A stretch of DNA of 64,000 bases. Origin: Paramecium tetraurelia. Its lineage: Eukaryota; Ciliophora; Oligohymenophorea; Peniculida; Parameciidae. Under the pieces are notes generated by a model, which made no database searches, was not told the origin of the DNA, and saw only the letters and a program-made list of their open reading frames with translations. Below, piece after piece: positions 62,826 through 64,000 of the stretch. The position numbers and the translations under genes were made by a program. Numbering within the stretch: the first letter of the stretch is position 1; every line of letters begins with the position of its first letter. The stretch spans positions 62,001 through 126,000 of the forward strand of contig NW_001799024.1 in assembly GCF_000165425.1 (NCBI RefSeq), written 5' to 3'.

Positions 62826-64000
62826 TTGTTAGAAATGTTGTATTTATCTAAAGATTTTTATTAAAAATTGAGAATTGTAGTTATAATCTGTACGATTAAT
62901 ATTTTTAAGTATTTAAGCTTAAGAGTTCATAAATATTTTCTATATGAAATTTAGTTATTCATTTAATGCTTATATCAAATAGCTTTCAGATATTTTGCAA
63001 TTTATTTATTCAATATTGACACCAATTTGTATAATTTTTGATTTAATAATAACCTTTTGTAAGTTCTCTTATACCATTTATACAAAATGGATTTCTTCTT
63101 AACTTTTTGGATCTAAAATATTTTATATAAAGTAAATATAAGTCTTTAATTATTTCTATAAATTTTCACTAAAGCATTCCATACTTTTTTTGTTGTTAAG
63201 GTTGGCTATTTTTTTGCCGTAGAAGATATCTTAAATTCACTAACAGAATATTTTGAAGATTTAAAATTGTTACTAAAAGTAGGGGAAGAAATTAACGACT
63301 AACTTAATTTGTTAGATTTATATTATCTACTCCATTTAGAGAATGTTTTCATTAAGATTTTCTAATTAGTACGTTCTTGAATAATCTTCGTTTTCTCATT
63401 GTCAATTTAAAGTTTTTGACGAATTTGCTTAAATGAGTATTATAGTAATTGCTAGCTTATTTTATGAAAAGCTGCTTCTAATTTAGAGAAATATTCTTTT
63501 TTTAGATGGCTTCGCCTTTATTCTTTAACTTTGAAATATGAAACATGGCAGGTTCTTGGAATTTGACGAACAGGTGACTTTGATCTTGAACGAATAATTT
63601 GATTAAAATTCATATATACATATAAATTTTGTTTCTGAACATATGTCACCTTGTCATTCAAAATCCTTATTGTTCTCATATTTATAACTTAAATCTACTG
63701 AAAACAAGCTTCTTAGAGTTTATATAGATTTCCTAAAAATCATTAGTAATAATAAAGTTAATTAGCTATTTTGTAATAAAGATAAATTCATTGATTGTAT
63801 GTCTATAATGTATAGTATTTAATTGAAAAAGAAAACTTCAATTCTTAATCTTTTATTTATTTATTAGTTTAGTTTAGTTTATTAAAAATAGTATTTTATA
63901 ATAATTCTAAAATTAACTTAAAAAAGGAGATAACTCAATTAAAGCATTTATTAAATTATAATAATATATTTATTTTTATCAGGAAGAATATTCATTTTTT
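62826..64000. other. AT-rich stretch to the right edge, with an unconfirmed open frame
   Basis: About 1.2 kb. A plus-strand frame about 63160-63378 reads AFHTFFVVKVGYFFAVED, then ILNSLTEYFEDLKLLLKVGE and EINDQLNLLDLYYLLHLEN: protein-like, but ending at TGA without an evident start or continuation. It may be an exon of an unrecognised gene or a relic. The last 400 bp are very AT-rich. No telomeric G4T2/G3T3 repeat is present. Confidence 0.3.

Noticed and set aside
63600-64000. Chromosome end or telomere at the right edge
   Set aside because: No G4T2/G3T3 repeats are present; AT-richness alone is not evidence.

Overview
The window is a piece of ciliate nuclear DNA, almost certainly from a Paramecium-type macronuclear (somatic) genome. 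Three things seen in the sequence show this. TAA and TAG are read as glutamine: in the polyubiquitin gene at 56750-57897, ubiquitin Gln2, Gln40, Gln49 and Gln62 are TAA. TGA is the only stop that closes the recognisable families. The genes carry many very short introns (about 18-34 nt, GT...AG, most beginning GTA), which I placed by restoring conserved protein frames. Spacing is also very tight, with 13-40 bp between many genes and 15-19 bp between some divergent start codons. All coordinates below use this code. Most coding exons look broken if the standard code is applied.

Layout. 1-7058: M1 aminopeptidase (running off the left edge), a hypothetical protein, two adjacent protein kinases, a Sp17-like RIIa+IQ protein and a small C2H2 zinc-finger gene. 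7078-11449: two tandem paralogous MORN-repeat genes and an EF-hand-like gene. 11474-16499: a same-strand run of housekeeping genes (FCP1/SCP-type phosphatase, NOL10/Enp2, RFC5, ribosomal protein uS7/RPS5). 16620-25234: an MFS transporter, a tiny gene, an ECTF-motif protein, a secretory membrane protein, a ~900 aa unknown and an LRR protein. 25415-29239: two low-complexity genes, one with repeated LF motifs and one with a hydrophobic tail. 29505-37604: SDR dehydrogenase, UCH-type deubiquitinase, several coiled-coil or small genes and elongation factor 2. 37770-43844: a cNMP-binding protein, an orphan Has1/DDX18-like C-terminus, a DCTN6-like hexapeptide protein, a TLDc protein and others. 45420-57897: a channel-like cNMP protein without a recognisable pore, RING, USP, coiled-coil/C1q-like and ULK-like kinase genes, and polyubiquitin. 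57898-64000: gene-poor, AT-rich DNA holding a degenerate GTPase-like gene, an EAF6 homologue and a cysteine-rich secreted protein.

Together the genes cover ubiquitin metabolism (polyubiquitin, UCH, USP, RING), translation and ribosome biogenesis (EF2, uS7, NOL10, Has1-like), replication (RFC5), chromatin (EAF6), signalling and cilia (kinases, cNMP proteins, RIIa, MORN, LRR). They do not form one pathway or an operon. I saw no rRNA or tRNA gene, CRISPR array, transposon or virus-like element. Exon structures are my own reconstructions by eye, and those without a recognised family are less certain.
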